This document shows positions 16,426 to 22,974 of a DNA stretch of 29,941 bases, one piece after another. The notes beneath the pieces were generated by a model that made no database searches, was not told where the DNA came from, and was given only the letters and a program-made list of their open reading frames with translations. Position numbers and translations under genes: made by a program. The first letter of the stretch is position 1. Every line of letters starts with the position of its first letter. The stretch is taken from NCBI GenBank assembly GCA_964360995.1, contig CAYHYZ010000008.1, positions 1 through 29,941 of the forward strand. The letters are read 5' to 3'. The stretch is from CAYHBS01 sp964360995 (lineage in GTDB: Bacteria > Patescibacteriota > Minisyncoccia > Ryanbacterales > HO2-45-13).

Positions 16426-16764
16426 TTACAGCTTGAGATCCGAAAGATCATCAAACTCCTTCTTTTCGTGTGGCACAGATTCACGCGACACAGATTCATG
16501 TGGCATAGCGCGGCCACCCTCTGGCTCTTCGATCTTGAGGTTTACACGGGCATTGTGCTTCATGCCAACCACACGCAGAAGTGTGCGAATGGCTTTTGCG
16601 GTGTTCCCGTTTCGCCCAATCACTTGCCCCATGTTAGTTGCGTTGACCTTGAGCGTAAGAAGAACACCCATTTCATCAACCTTTCGGTCAATTTTCACGT
16701 CGTCAGGATTGTCTACGAGCGACTTTACCAAGTACTCGAGAAATTCTTTATCTGCTCCGTCCAT
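16426..16764 (-). CDS. khpA: KH-domain RNA-binding protein KhpA with a C-terminal extension
   Basis: The product is 112 residues. Residues 1-80 form a single type II KH domain with the RNA-binding GxxG loop in QVIGRNGNTAKAIRTLLR. KhpA binds sRNAs and mRNAs and often partners with KhpB/EloR. The family is usually about 75-80 residues. Here an acidic tail follows, containing an internal repeat (MPHESVSRESVPHE). The corresponding DNA has two imperfect copies around ACAGATTCA at 16478-16503, so the tail may have grown by slippage. Confidence 0.92.
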   Translation of the reverse strand: MDGADKEFLEYLVKSLVDNPDDVKIDRKVDEMGVLLTLKVNATNMGQVIGRNGNTAKAIRTLLRVVGMKHNARVNLKIEEPEGGRAMPHESVSRESVPHEKKEFDDLSDLKL

Positions 16765-16818
16765 GTGCTATCATGTTGTGCTTCCATCTATTCAACCGAC
16801 CTTTGTTGACGTGTGCAT

Positions 16819-16846
16819 AGTATACCACAGACCGAAATAGTCGCAA
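16819..16846 (-). promoter_or_regulatory. Strong sigma-70-type promoter for khpA
   Basis: On the minus strand, TTGCGA (16841-16846), a 16-nt spacer and TATACT (16819-16824) preceded by TGG. Transcription should start near 16812, leaving a 5' UTR of about 48 nt. Confidence 0.75.
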
Positions 16847-16956
16847 TGTATCCCGCACCACTGTCAGTGAAAAAGGGGGGGGGTAATAAAATATCTGGAA
16901 TGGGTTGTTCACAACTTGATTGACTGTGATGTATGAGAAAAGTGGTGCGGGATGTA
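16847..16956. repeat. MITE-like 102-bp inverted-repeat element with 4-bp direct repeats
   Basis: The 12-bp terminal inverted repeats TCCCGCACCACT (16851-16862) and AGTGGTGCGGGA (16941-16952) are perfect. They are flanked by TGTA at 16847-16850 and again at 16953-16956, which resembles a target-site duplication. No coding sequence lies inside. A run of nine G follows five A at 16870-16883. It could instead be a long-range RNA stem; only other copies in the genome would settle this. Confidence 0.4.
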
Positions 16957-16962
16957 AAAAAA

Positions 16963-17003
16963 TTGCCCTGCATCACTCGCCTGTTGGCGGAAATGCAGGG
17001 CAA
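16963..17003 (-). terminator. Strong hairpin terminator
   Basis: An 11-bp perfect stem (TTGCCCTGCAT / ATGCAGGGCAA) contains a second small stem CGCC/GGCG. On the minus strand it is followed directly by seven T. It would end a minus-strand transcript coming from the noncoding region at 17004-17300. Confidence 0.75.
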
Positions 17004-17303
17004 AAGATTAGGAAGGTATTTTGAGACTTCGGCTGATCCACCGCGGGTAACTCAGCGCTGGCGGATGGTCTCACGGGAACCTCGGCTATGGGCGGGAGGG
17101 CAGTCCCAGAAGTAGCCTAATGAACCGATATTCAGGAATGTTTGTTTTGACTCTCCGTCATCCGCCAACCGGCAGAGAAGGTAAAGCACAGGCAGCGGGT
17201 GCAATATCCCTAGGAGGACTCCGCTGAAGCCGTGACGGAAAGGAGTGAACCGTCACTGCTCACAAACTTCGCGGTGAATAACTACCGCTACGAAAGACCC
17301 TAA
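17004..17303. ncRNA. Highly structured noncoding region, candidate RNA gene of unknown class
   Basis: No plausible gene is found between khpA and rpsP, but the DNA is full of stems. GAGAC pairs with GTCTC around ATCCACC/GGCGGAT (17023-17072). GGCTATGGG pairs with CCCA and TAGCC. CTCTCCG pairs with CGGCAGAG. AGCGG pairs with CCGCT inside GGC/GCC. GTGACGG pairs with CCGTCAC. GCGGT pairs with ACCGC. TTAGG near 17010 can pair with CCTAA near 17300, closing the whole domain. Terminators lie at both ends. Wobble asymmetry is mixed: one stem favours minus and the right-hand terminator favours plus, so I leave the strand open. Conserved RNase P, tmRNA and SRP motifs were sought and not seen. Confidence 0.5.
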
Positions 17304-17339
17304 GAAAAAAGGTGCAACGTTGTTATTGTACCTTTTTCT
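17303..17339. terminator. Bidirectional terminator after rpsP
   Basis: AGAAAAAAGGTGCAA pairs with TTGTACCTTTTTCT over an 8-nt loop. On the plus strand the stem has a G-U pair and ends in TTTTTCT. On the minus strand, one mismatch, it is followed by TTTTTTCT and would terminate rpsP. Confidence 0.65.
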
Positions 17340-17371
17340 AGAGAATAGTCAAGTGTTACACTGCTGATCCG

Positions 17372-17752
17372 TCAGCTGACGGATTCTGCGGGAACCTCCG
17401 TCGGTGATGCTTCGGAAACTGAGGTGGCGACTGGTACTTCGGCTGGCGCATTCGCCTTTCGGCGCTCCATGGTCTTTTTTGATGCATGGCGAGAATGCAC
17501 AGCCTGTTTCTTTCCTTCTATAATTCCAGCATTCACAAGTAAATTGTGTGCAGTTGCCGAAGGTTGTACGCCAAATTGCAACCAATGCTTGATACGCTCG
17601 GTGTTGAGTTGTACGCGCTTCTCAATACGATCAACCGAACCCAAAATTTCTTTAAAATCCCCGGTACGAGCAGCCCGCGCTTTCTCTACCAAAATCAACC
17701 GGAATGAGGGTCGGTTCTTCTTTCCTACGCGCTGGAGGCGAATCATTAACAT
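17372..17752 (-). CDS. rpsP: 30S ribosomal protein S16 with a C-terminal extension
   Basis: The product is 126 residues. Residues 1-85 are typical S16: MIRLQRVGKKNRPSFRLILVEKA, then GSVDRIEKRVQLNTERIKHWLQFGVQPS. An A/P/V/E-rich tail of about 40 residues follows, which is likely disordered. Two start codons are 6 bp apart (17752 and 17746). I prefer 17752 because the promoter predicts a transcript beginning exactly there. It is transcribed away from the unknown gene at 17828. Confidence 0.95.
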   Translation of the reverse strand: MLMIRLQRVGKKNRPSFRLILVEKARAARTGDFKEILGSVDRIEKRVQLNTERIKHWLQFGVQPSATAHNLLVNAGIIEGKKQAVHSRHASKKTMERRKANAPAEVPVATSVSEASPTEVPAESVS

Positions 17753-17759
17753 GGGTCAC

Positions 17760-17788
17760 ATAATACCAGGCACGTGTTCTTGCGTCAA
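17760..17788 (-). promoter_or_regulatory. rpsP promoter, predicts a leaderless mRNA
   Basis: On the minus strand, TTGACG (17783-17788), a 17-nt spacer and TATTAT (17760-17765) preceded by TGG. Seven nucleotides separate the -10 from the ATG at 17752, so the predicted first base of the mRNA is the A of the start codon. Confidence 0.8.
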
Positions 17789-17807
17789 CTCTACGGACGA
17801 GTATACT
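17780..17807 (+). promoter_or_regulatory. Divergent promoter for the gene at 17828
   Basis: TTGCGT (17780-17785), a 16-nt spacer and TATACT (17802-17807). Its -35 box overlaps the -35 box of the rpsP promoter, so RNA polymerase can probably occupy only one at a time. Confidence 0.7.
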
Positions 17808-17827
17808 TCCCTGCGGAGGCACCTACC

Positions 17828-18619
17828 ATGAGCAAACTAGCGAGACTATCGCGATCCGAGCGTTTCGCGCAGTACCAAGAATGGCAACAGTTACTCAAGC
17901 CCTGCATCCAGCACGGGCTCGATATGAGCACAAAGAACTTTGCGTATTTTCGGCAGTGTGCGTGGGCAGGTCATCAGATCACGAAACACGATTCTATACT
18001 TATCGAAGCACTCACGAGTGCGCCGCATCGGCAAAAAGATATCGAAGTGCTCGCCAGGGGCAGCTCGTGTGACGCCGCGCAACCTGGGCTACTCCTACTG
18101 AAAGATGAATCATCGTTATCGGTGTTCCAACTCGTAGCATTGCACGTGGCAAAATATCGCAATCGAGCGTTACGCAAGTTGATTGAGAAAGACTTGCACG
18201 GCGTGTATTTGCTACCAATGCTTGAGCTTGGCAACGCGCACATGTGTGGAGAGTTCAGTGAGCTCCTTATGGATAACGAGCTCATCACCGACGTGGCGAG
18301 TAAGATTGCACTCGAAAAGTCCGAGTGTGTCGCAATGAAAGGAAAGCTGCGCGCCGCACTACACCTACTGCAACGGAGGAAACAATGGTGTGACGTTGCG
18401 CTGCTCTCAAAGATGATGAGGGAATTGACGGCGCATGTACGAGACCTATGTATGCCGATGGAATCACATTTGGAGCGCCTAGAACTTTACGAGCTACATC
18501 AATTGCGTCACACACACGAAGTGTTCGCGCTCCCGCTCGAAGCAGCGATGCGTAAAAAAAGACGCGGCGCCTATATCCGATCGCCGCGCAAACACATACG
18601 CGCCCTCTCACGAAAGTGA
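17828..18619 (+). CDS. Unknown helical protein, 263 residues
   Basis: I do not recognise a family. The start at 17828 is set by GGAGG eight bases upstream; an in-frame ATG at 17774 precedes the promoter's -10. The protein is soluble, helical and basic at the C-terminus (MRKKRRGAYIRSPRKHIRALSRK). It contains several Cys and His residues but no paired CxxC motif. It has its own promoter, a strong ribosome-binding site and its own terminator. Its stop codon TGA lies within the terminator hairpin. It appears to be an independent accessory transcription unit. Confidence 0.7.
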   Translation: MSKLARLSRSERFAQYQEWQQLLKPCIQHGLDMSTKNFAYFRQCAWAGHQITKHDSILIEALTSAPHRQKDIEVLARGSSCDAAQPGLLLLKDESSLSVFQLVALHVAKYRNRALRKLIEKDLHGVYLLPMLELGNAHMCGEFSELLMDNELITDVASKIALEKSECVAMKGKLRAALHLLQRRKQWCDVALLSKMMRELTAHVRDLCMPMESHLERLELYELHQLRHTHEVFALPLEAAMRKKRRGAYIRSPRKHIRALSRK

Positions 18620-18624
18620 GGGGG
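18603..18624 (+). terminator. Terminator containing the stop codon of the 17828 gene
   Basis: CCCTCTCAC, a GAAA tetraloop, GTGAGGGGG, then TGTTTTATTTT. The T-G wobble favours the plus strand. The TGA at 18617-18619 is part of the stem. Confidence 0.85.
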
Positions 18625-18628
18625 TGTT

Positions 18629-20788
18629 TTATTTTGCCACTTCCAAAGCTTCTTCAAATTTGAGCGAAAGCAGACGTGAATATCCTTCGGAGGCAAGTGT
18701 AACACCGTAGAGCACGCCTGCCGCACGCATCGTTTCGCGATTGTGCGTCACTACCACCAATTGCGTGCCTATTGCGAGGCGTCCCAACATTGCGGCATAT
18801 CTGCGCGAGTTCGCCTCATCGAGTGCGGCGTCTGTTTCATCGAGTACCAAAAATGGGGGTGGGTTCACCGACGACATTGCGAACAGGAGCGCGATGGACG
18901 TTAAGGCGCGTTCCCCTCCAGAAAGCATGTCGAGTGAGTGGATTCGCTTTCCTGGTATCGTCACCTTAATATCAACTCCGCTTTGTTGCTCTTCCTCTTC
19001 TTCATTAAAAACCTCATCCTTTTGTTTCTTCTTTTTCTTAGGCTCGGATATCAAAAGCTCGGCTACACCTCCGCCGAACATATCGACGAAATATTTTTTA
19101 AATTCTGTGTTGATTTTTTCAACTCCATCAGTGAATTCGTGCTCCAATTTTTCGGTGAGCTCACCCACCAGTGTGCGTAGGGACTCCATTGCGGTGATAA
19201 TATCTTTTGATTCTGACGCTAAAAATTGGTCACGATCCATAACATCTTTATATTCATTAAGTACACTGACATCTACCGCGCCGGCTTCTTCTACTTTGAT
19301 TCGTGCGCGTTCCAACTTGCGACGCACGGTCTCTCGCTCATGATCTGTTTCAAATAGCGCGCGCCCAGTGTGCGTAATGGTGCCGTCAAATAAGCGCTTA
19401 TATTCTCCCTGAAGTTCCTCTGCCTCTTTGGTTCGCGTTCGAATGCGCTCTTCTTCAAATGAGAGATCTGCAAGCGCTCTCGCAATTTCGGATGCGTCGC
19501 GCTCGAGCGCACGCAATTCACGTTCATCGGTACGTAGTGACACAAGCGTCTCTTGCGACTGTGCGATAGCCTCCTGTTTTTTGACGCGTACTCCTGTGCG
19601 ATGCGCAATCAGCTTTGCAATGCTGTCCTCGATTTTTTTAATCTCCACTCCAGAATTTGCCGCCTTCACTGTTTCAGCACCCCCTTTCCATTTCTTCAGT
19701 AATGCCTCGAGATCTTTTCGTACCTGCTGCATCGCTGAACGCATTGAGCGTACATCTTCAATAACCTCCGCGCGCTCAATATGCGAAATGACGCGACCAA
19801 CCATTTCCGTTGCGCTCGTGATATCAATTTCCTCCACCACACTCGTTGCGGCGGCAATTTCACTGCGCACCTGCAAACGCGCAAGCTCACGCTCTGCCCC
19901 ACGCAATTCCTCTTCAATACGATCAATTTCGGTATCAAACTCAGATGTGTCCGCCACGGGATGTGACTTGTCGGACGTGACGATTCGATCAGAAATCACT
20001 TTCATTTCCTGCAGTACTCGCCTCTGTTTTTCTGCCAGCGGAGATTTTTTTGCGTGCGCTGATTGCTCCATCGCGTGCAGCGACGCGAGCTCGCGCCCCA
20101 CATATTCTTGAAACATGTCATCGAGATTTGCGCGATGTGACTCTGCAGCTTTCATTTTCTCGGCCTGCTCATGCAAATACTTCAAGTGCGGTTTGATTTC
20201 TTTTTGCAGTAAACTCACTTCGCGCAAGTGCTCTTCGGTGCGTGAAAGTTTGCGTTCTGCTTCTTCACGCTTTAAGTGGTACCCTTTGAGCCCAAGTGCT
20301 TCTTCGATCATGGCGCGACGCTCATCGAGTGAGGCCATGAGCACGCGATCCGCCTCGCCCTGAGAAATAATGTGATGCTGCGTCACACCAAGTCCTACAT
20401 GCGAAAGGAGCTCCACAATATCTTTGAGTCTCACCTGCGAATCGTTGAGATAATATTGATTTGATCCGTCACGCGTCACTTTGCGGGCAATCACCACCTC
20501 ATCAAATTCCACGGGAAGTTGTTTCTTTGAATTATCAAGCGTAAGCGAGACAGCCGCGCGTGAAAGCCGAGGCGCACGCGGCGTACCGCCAAAAATAAAA
20601 TCTTCCCCGCGCTTCCCACGCAGAGATTTCATCGACTGCTCTCCCATCACCCATCGCACTGCCTCCACAACATTCGATTTACCCGATCCGTTTGGACCTA
20701 CAACCGCGGTGATGGGCGTAAGAAATTCAAACACCGTCTCCTTTGCAAAAGATTTAAATCCAGCGAGTTCGAGTCGTTTGAGGTACAT
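18629..20788 (-). CDS. smc: Short SMC-type chromosome segregation ATPase without a visible hinge
   Basis: The product is 719 residues, against about 1,150-1,200 in typical bacterial SMC. Head motifs are intact: Walker A GPNGSGKS (31-38), the SMC-like segment HHIISQGEADRVL, the ABC signature LSGGERALTSIAL and Walker B FLVLDETDAALDEAN. The middle (about 170-555) is predicted coiled coil. I find no recognisable hinge with its glycine pattern; the likely turn is around KKWKGGAETVKAANSG. A lysine/glutamate-rich loop (EPKKKKKQKDEVFNEEEEEQQ) sits before the C-terminal head. SMC organises and separates chromosomes with ScpA/ScpB, which are not in this window. The gene ends convergently with the 17828 gene. 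Confidence 0.9.
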   Translation of the reverse strand: MYLKRLELAGFKSFAKETVFEFLTPITAVVGPNGSGKSNVVEAVRWVMGEQSMKSLRGKRGEDFIFGGTPRAPRLSRAAVSLTLDNSKKQLPVEFDEVVIARKVTRDGSNQYYLNDSQVRLKDIVELLSHVGLGVTQHHIISQGEADRVLMASLDERRAMIEEALGLKGYHLKREEAERKLSRTEEHLREVSLLQKEIKPHLKYLHEQAEKMKAAESHRANLDDMFQEYVGRELASLHAMEQSAHAKKSPLAEKQRRVLQEMKVISDRIVTSDKSHPVADTSEFDTEIDRIEEELRGAERELARLQVRSEIAAATSVVEEIDITSATEMVGRVISHIERAEVIEDVRSMRSAMQQVRKDLEALLKKWKGGAETVKAANSGVEIKKIEDSIAKLIAHRTGVRVKKQEAIAQSQETLVSLRTDERELRALERDASEIARALADLSFEEERIRTRTKEAEELQGEYKRLFDGTITHTGRALFETDHERETVRRKLERARIKVEEAGAVDVSVLNEYKDVMDRDQFLASESKDIITAMESLRTLVGELTEKLEHEFTDGVEKINTEFKKYFVDMFGGGVAELLISEPKKKKKQKDEVFNEEEEEQQSGVDIKVTIPGKRIHSLDMLSGGERALTSIALLFAMSSVNPPPFLVLDETDAALDEANSRRYAAMLGRLAIGTQLVVVTHNRETMRAAGVLYGVTLASEGYSRLLSLKFEEALEVAK

Positions 20789-20803
20789 GGAATTTCATTA
20801 AAA

Positions 20804-20941
20804 CATAGAAACATGAAAACCTTAAATCAATACATCATGAAAGCACTATATCAATCCTGCATGTGAGTATTGATTGCGTTGTATGATTTCATGATTTTAT
20901 GCTCTATTGATCTCGTGTTCTTGTAATTTTATGTTTTTATG
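20804..20941. repeat. Nested inverted repeats between rnc and smc
   Basis: Four dyads share nearly the same centre: CATAGAAACAT/ATGTTTTTATG (20804-20814, 20931-20941, one wobble), ATCAATA/TATTGAT (20826-20832, 20905-20911), ATCATGAAA/TTTCATGAT (20834-20842, 20887-20895) and ATCAAT/ATTGAT (20850-20855, 20869-20874). Together they can form one long interrupted hairpin in the rnc-smc transcript. The stretch is AT-rich and shows no gene. Confidence 0.55.
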
Positions 20942-20948
20942 ACTTCGA

Positions 20949-21644
20949 TTACCACTTCTTCATTTCGAGTGCTGCACGAGCAGCGGCAATTTCTGCTTCC
21001 TGCTTTGAAGCCCCCTGACCGGAGGTCACCATTTCTTTGTCTAAAAATACTCCTACCACAAAACGCTTATCGTGGTCGGGTCCAGTTTCCTCCACCACCT
21101 TGTATGTAGGAGTAACGCCGGCTTTATCCTGCGCCGCTTCTTGAAATGCGCTCTTCGGATCTTTCCACAGCTTGCGGTCGATCACTTCTTTCATGCGCGG
21201 CAGTAAAAACTTTTCTATAAATGTATTTGCCGCACCGTATCCTTGATCTTCATACAGCGCACCGATGATTGCCTCAAATGCATTCGCAAGAATATACCCT
21301 CGCGCACGTCCTTTGTCTTTTGCTTCTCCTTTTGAAAGGAGTACATGTTCCCCTACTCCCAGCTCAAACGCAACGCGTGCAAGCATATCGGAATTTACCA
21401 GCGCGGCACGATAATTGGTAAGCTCGCCCTCGGGCTTACCAGGGTATTTTTTAAATAAATAATCGGTCACCGAAAGTTCAAGCACTGCATCCCCCAAAAA
21501 TTCGAGGCGTTCATTATGCCCACGTTTTGTGTCGGGATTTTCATTTAAATACGAACGATGCGTGAGTGCTTGCTCAAGCAGAGAGATTGTTTTGAATTGT
21601 ACGCCCATGGCTTCCTGAAACGTAGCGATTTTCGAACGGGTCAT
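20949..21644 (-). CDS. rnc: Ribonuclease III
   Basis: The product is 231 residues. The endonuclease domain has the signature NERLEFLGDAVLEL with its acidic metal ligands, plus ANAFEAIIGALYEDQGY near 120-137. A C-terminal double-stranded-RNA-binding domain follows (DPKSAFQEAAQDK to SGQGASKQEAEIAAARAALE). It processes rRNA precursors and cleaves RNA duplexes. The ATG overlaps the nusB-nudix stop by 4 bp. The long nested hairpin directly downstream could be one of its own substrates. Confidence 0.96.
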   Translation of the reverse strand: MTRSKIATFQEAMGVQFKTISLLEQALTHRSYLNENPDTKRGHNERLEFLGDAVLELSVTDYLFKKYPGKPEGELTNYRAALVNSDMLARVAFELGVGEHVLLSKGEAKDKGRARGYILANAFEAIIGALYEDQGYGAANTFIEKFLLPRMKEVIDRKLWKDPKSAFQEAAQDKAGVTPTYKVVEETGPDHDKRFVVGVFLDKEMVTSGQGASKQEAEIAAARAALEMKKW

Positions 21645-22537
21645 TTTGATTGTAATAGTTCAAACGCTTTTTTAAAGATGCCTACGATATCGGGGTACGT
21701 TTTAATATTTGCGAGTTCATCAAGCGAAAACCACGACGCTTTTGTGAGTCCTCCCGAAGGACCCAGCGTCAATTTTTTGTCTGTCGTTTCAACTAAGAAG
21801 TACTCTACGCGTCTGCGTACGGGACCCTTTTCTGGGTCGTGCGCCACGTACTCATTCACGCCCAGTTTATCTCCTACATCCATGTTTGAGATACCCAGCT
21901 CTTCTTCGAGTTCACGACGCACTCCGTCTTTTGGTGCCTCCTCGCCTTCAATACTTCCTTTTGCGAGCGTCCAATATCCAAAGACATCGTGTACGAGAGC
22001 AAAGAAATATCCCTCGTCATCTTTGCGATATACCACCCCACCTACCTTGAGCTCAACAGGTAGTTTTGCAAGATCCTCTGGCTTCATGTGTTTGCGTGAG
22101 GTCTCGTCTTTCCCGGGCTCTCCAATTTCTCGATAGATGGTACCGAGTACACCATTGATAAACTTGCCAGATTTTTCCCCTCCAAATGTTTTAGCAAGCT
22201 CGATGGCCTCATTGATCGCGACTTTCGGTGGGACTTCACTGTAGTTTCCAAAAAGCAACTCCCAAAGGCCGATACGAAGCACGTTGCGATCCACTACCGC
22301 AATCTGTGCGATCGGCCACTCGGGAGCGGCTTTTTCAATGAGATTATCCAACTCCGGTTTGCGCTCAAGTACGCTCAGCACGAGAGACCGTGCAAAGCTT
22401 TTTTCCTCAAGTCCGGGACCAAATTCCTCAAAATTACGCTCGAGAATATCGGGCGCACCTGCAGTTCCTACATCACGAAAATCAACTTCATACAGCGTCT
22501 GCATCGCTATCGATCGCGCGAGGTGTCGGGAAGCCAT
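21641..22537 (-). CDS. nusB: NusB transcription antitermination factor fused to a Nudix hydrolase
   Basis: The product is 298 residues in two domains. Residues 1-140 match NusB, an all-helical protein: RHLARSIAMQTLYEVDF at the start and VAINEAIELAKTFGGEKSGKFINGVLG at 106-132. Residues from about 160 to 298 form a Nudix domain, with a complete Nudix box at 194-216: G194, E200, R208-E209, E212-E213 and G215. A linker (GEPGKDETSRKHMKPEDLAK) joins them. NusB works with NusE/S10 on boxA RNA in rRNA transcription. Nudix enzymes cleave nucleoside diphosphates linked to another group. No internal start or frameshift is evident, so this looks like a true fusion. Confidence 0.92.
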   Translation of the reverse strand: MASRHLARSIAMQTLYEVDFRDVGTAGAPDILERNFEEFGPGLEEKSFARSLVLSVLERKPELDNLIEKAAPEWPIAQIAVVDRNVLRIGLWELLFGNYSEVPPKVAINEAIELAKTFGGEKSGKFINGVLGTIYREIGEPGKDETSRKHMKPEDLAKLPVELKVGGVVYRKDDEGYFFALVHDVFGYWTLAKGSIEGEEAPKDGVRRELEEELGISNMDVGDKLGVNEYVAHDPEKGPVRRRVEYFLVETTDKKLTLGPSGGLTKASWFSLDELANIKTYPDIVGIFKKAFELLQSK

Positions 22538-22583
22538 AACTGGTGTGAATTGAAATGTACAATAGTTAGTCGCACTGCGCCCA

Positions 22584-22865
22584 TTACTTTTGACTCAGCT
22601 CTGCTGCGTCAAGATTCTGCCCTGCTTCACGTGTTTCTTGCTCGGCCGCGAGTGCTTTCGCCTTCGCTTTCTGTTCTTTCTTCGTGAGTTTTTTCATCAC
22701 ATCTATTGCGGTGCGAGAACGATACGTTCCACAATTTGCACACGCATGATGCGGTAGTACCATTGTACCACATTTTACACACGCAACTGTCGCCACTGGC
22801 GTGAGCGCGTGGTGACTTCTGCGGTTTCCGGTGTGTGAGCGCGTGTGGCGCATCCGTATAGACAT
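22584..22865 (-). CDS. rpmF: 50S ribosomal protein L32 with a C-terminal extension
   Basis: The product is 93 residues from the ATG at 22865; L32 is usually about 57-65. The L32 core has the basic start RHTRSHTGNRRSHH and the zinc ribbon CVKC...CANC. A K/A/E-rich helical tail of about 35 residues follows (KKLTKKEQKAKAKALAAEQE). An in-frame extension to 22910 reads through the promoter and is rejected. It is probably the first gene of the rpmF-nusB-rnc-smc operon. Confidence 0.93.
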   Translation of the reverse strand: MSIRMRHTRSHTGNRRSHHALTPVATVACVKCGTMVLPHHACANCGTYRSRTAIDVMKKLTKKEQKAKAKALAAEQETREAGQNLDAAELSQK

Positions 22866-22871
22866 GGCGAA

Positions 22872-22900
22872 ACTATAACAGGGGTAACGAGTATTTACAA
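22872..22900 (-). promoter_or_regulatory. rpmF promoter, predicts a leaderless mRNA
   Basis: On the minus strand, TTGTAA (22895-22900), a 17-nt spacer and TATAGT (22872-22877) with the TGT extension. Only 6 nt precede the ATG at 22865. Confidence 0.8.
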
Positions 22901-22921
22901 GAGGTGCCATATTAAGAAAAG

Positions 22922-22947
22922 AGCCCAGTCGCTAAAGCGGCTGGGCT
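22922..22947 (-). terminator. Terminator after the 22975 gene
   Basis: AGCCCAG pairs with CTGGGCT and CGCT with AGCG around one mismatch and a 2-nt gap. On the minus strand it runs into CTTTTCTTAAT. Confidence 0.75.
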
Positions 22948-22974
22948 ATTGTGTAAGAACGGCGATGCCGTGGT

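Noticed and set aside
16933..17115. A 60-residue plus-strand ORF in the khpA-rpsP gap
   Set aside because: It lies over the terminator and stems of the structured region and has no start signal.
17004..17303. RNase P RNA, tmRNA or SRP RNA
   Set aside because: The size fits RNase P or tmRNA. However, the near-universal GAGGAAAGTCC/ACAGAA, T-arm and GGAAG-type motifs were not found on either strand, so no class is claimed.
22584..22910. Longer L32 start at 22910
   Set aside because: The extension would be encoded by the promoter itself, and L32 homology begins at 22865.
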